A stretch of DNA of 64,000 nt from Bacteriovorax sp. BSW11_IV (GTDB lineage Bacteria; Bdellovibrionota; Bacteriovoracia; Bacteriovoracales; Bacteriovoracaceae). Of the stretch, positions 63,182-64,000 are shown piece after piece. The stretch's first letter is position 1. Each line of letters opens with the position of its first letter. The stretch lies in assembly GCF_000447755.1 (NCBI RefSeq), contig NZ_AUNE01000045.1:1-64000 (forward strand). Direction: 5' to 3'. The position numbers and the translations under genes are program-made. The notes beneath the pieces were generated by a model that had not been told where the DNA came from, made no database searches, and saw only the letters and a program-made list of their open reading frames with translations.

Positions 63182-63275
63182 AAAAAACCCTTAGATACTG
63201 ATTTCTTTTATTCTAAATAAAATAATCATTACTAGGGTCAAATATTGAAAAATATTCAGGTGTGTAAAGAAAGCG

Positions 63276-63292
63276 AACACTTTTTAAGTGTT
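63276..63292 (-). terminator. Weak hairpin after the sulfatase gene
   Basis: AACACTT / AAGTGTT (7-bp stem, three-base loop) lies a few bases after the minus-strand sulfatase stop. The following T-run is poor (CGCTTTCTTT), so termination is uncertain. Confidence 0.4.
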
Positions 63293-63297
63293 TGAAA

Positions 63298-64000
63298 TTA
63301 TTGAAGATTTTCTTCGTTAAAGTGAAACAAATCGCGTACTTTTAGTGAGGTGTTGGAAGGGACCACTTGAGGCCTTTTTTCAAAAGGGTCATTGCCTAAG
63401 TCATACATTAGAGTTTCATCATATCTTTTGGACCAGACATATTTTTTTGGCCATTCGATGGCGCCAATATATTGTCCATCGTAAGGTTGAAGAACTGGTG
63501 CGAATGATTCTGTTGCGCTCAACATAGATTGGCCCATAACTCGCGCATCGCCGTTGAAGTGAATCAACTCGTAAATTGTTGGAGCAATATCAATTTGTGA
63601 AAAGGCGAGATGATCAATCTTTTTGGGTTCAATTTTCCCTTTCCAAATAGCAATAAAAGGAACTTTGAAATTTTCTTCAAAGCTTCCCATTTCATTTGAG
63701 TAATAATCATGTTCACCAGCAGGAAAGCTGTGATCACCCGTTATAATAATTAAGCTATTTTCGTAAAGATTTTTTTCCTTCAAAAGAGAGATGAACTCCC
63801 CAAGATATTTGTCGCTTAAGTGAAGAGAGTTTAAAAATCTTTCCTTTCTTCCTTCTCCTTTTTCCCCTGGAAATAGGAATCGTTGAGACACAGGGATGCG
63901 ATTGAATTTCATGTGATGACTAATGGTCGCCATCATAGAAAAAAGAGGCCGATCAGATTTTTTAATGAGTTCTAAGGACTCATCAATGAATTGTTTATAG
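63298..64000 (-). CDS. LtaS-type sulfatase, C-terminal part (partial, cut by right edge)
   Basis: The minus frame stays open from its stop at 63298 to the right edge, so the ATG at 63936 is not the true start and the N-terminus is outside. ATISHHMKFN and IITGDHSFPAGEHDYY carry the metal-binding Asp and His of LTA-synthase-like sulfatases, and DIAPTIYELI the usual C-terminal segment. Such enzymes transfer phosphoglycerol or cleave phosphate or sulfate esters outside the cell membrane. In a Gram-negative cell it may be an OpgB- or LtaS-like phosphoglycerol or phosphoethanolamine transferase. Confidence 0.8.
   Translation of the reverse strand, partial: YKQFIDESLELIKKSDRPLFSMMATISHHMKFNRIPVSQRFLFPGEKGEGRKERFLNSLHLSDKYLGEFISLLKEKNLYENSLIIITGDHSFPAGEHDYYSNEMGSFEENFKVPFIAIWKGKIEPKKIDHLAFSQIDIAPTIYELIHFNGDARVMGQSMLSATESFAPVLQPYDGQYIGAIEWPKKYVWSKRYDETLMYDLGNDPFEKRPQVVPSNTSLKVRDLFHFNEENLQ

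Noticed and set aside
1-64000. Mobile elements, phage genes, tRNA or rRNA genes
   Set aside because: I looked for transposase-, integrase- and capsid-like proteins and for tRNA-like or rRNA-like stretches and found none I could support.

Overview
The window is AT-rich DNA from a Gram-negative bacterium. Export and anchoring are of the Gram-negative type: several lipoproteins with lipobox cysteines, an O-antigen-type flippase, polymerase and ligase set, and outer-surface repeat proteins. AT-rich composition, frequent GGCC tetranucleotides, many small lipoproteins and a secreted trypsin-like lipoprotein fit a Bdellovibrio-and-like organism (Bacteriovorax/Halobacteriovorax group). That assignment is inference; the window has no rRNA or tRNA gene to confirm it. 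I saw no insertion sequence, prophage or CRISPR array.

Layout. Positions 1-9182 hold surface and lipoprotein genes: a giant lipoprotein cut by the left edge (ten Ig-like repeats, then FG-GAP-like repeats), a beta-propeller lipoprotein, a stand-alone glycosyltransferase and a small lipoprotein. A membrane protein of unknown function follows (9255-10388). From about 10.7 to 61.9 kb the window is one very large surface-polysaccharide locus. It is built from ten blocks of alternating strand that often meet tail to tail with overlapping stop codons. The right end has a trypsin-like lipoprotein and the C-terminal part of an LtaS-type sulfatase cut by the edge.

The locus appears to make sugars on five nucleotide carriers. 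dTDP: rmlA, rmlB and, 37 kb away, fdtA/fdtB/fdtC-type genes for a 3-acetamido-3,6-dideoxyhexose. CDP: rfbF, rfbG, an RmlC-like protein and a lysine-type aminotransferase. GDP: gmd, colD and colC for GDP-L-colitose. UDP: fnlA/B/C for UDP-L-FucNAc with a WbuB-type transferase, and pglF/pglC/pglE-type genes for the first, lipid-linked 4-amino sugar. CMP: a KdsB-like cytidylyltransferase beside a pyruvate-type aldolase. Assembly genes include Wzx, two polymerase-like proteins, a WaaL/Wzy_C protein, two acyltransferase-3 proteins, a sulfotransferase and about nine glycosyltransferases.

Two parts look least described. The first is 17405-25155: Gfo/Idh oxidoreductase, KdsB-like transferase, HpcH/HpaI aldolase and methyltransferase on one strand, and on the other SIS isomerase, SDR, AroB-like cyclase, 2-hydroxyacid dehydrogenase and kynurenine-formamidase-like hydrolase. 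It reads as a complete route to an unusual CMP-activated ulosonic or cyclitol-derived sugar. The second is 41373-47248: a 932-residue fusion of sugar nucleotidyltransferase, CofD/YvcK-like domain and GT2, followed by HAD phosphatase, methyltransferase and radical-SAM genes.
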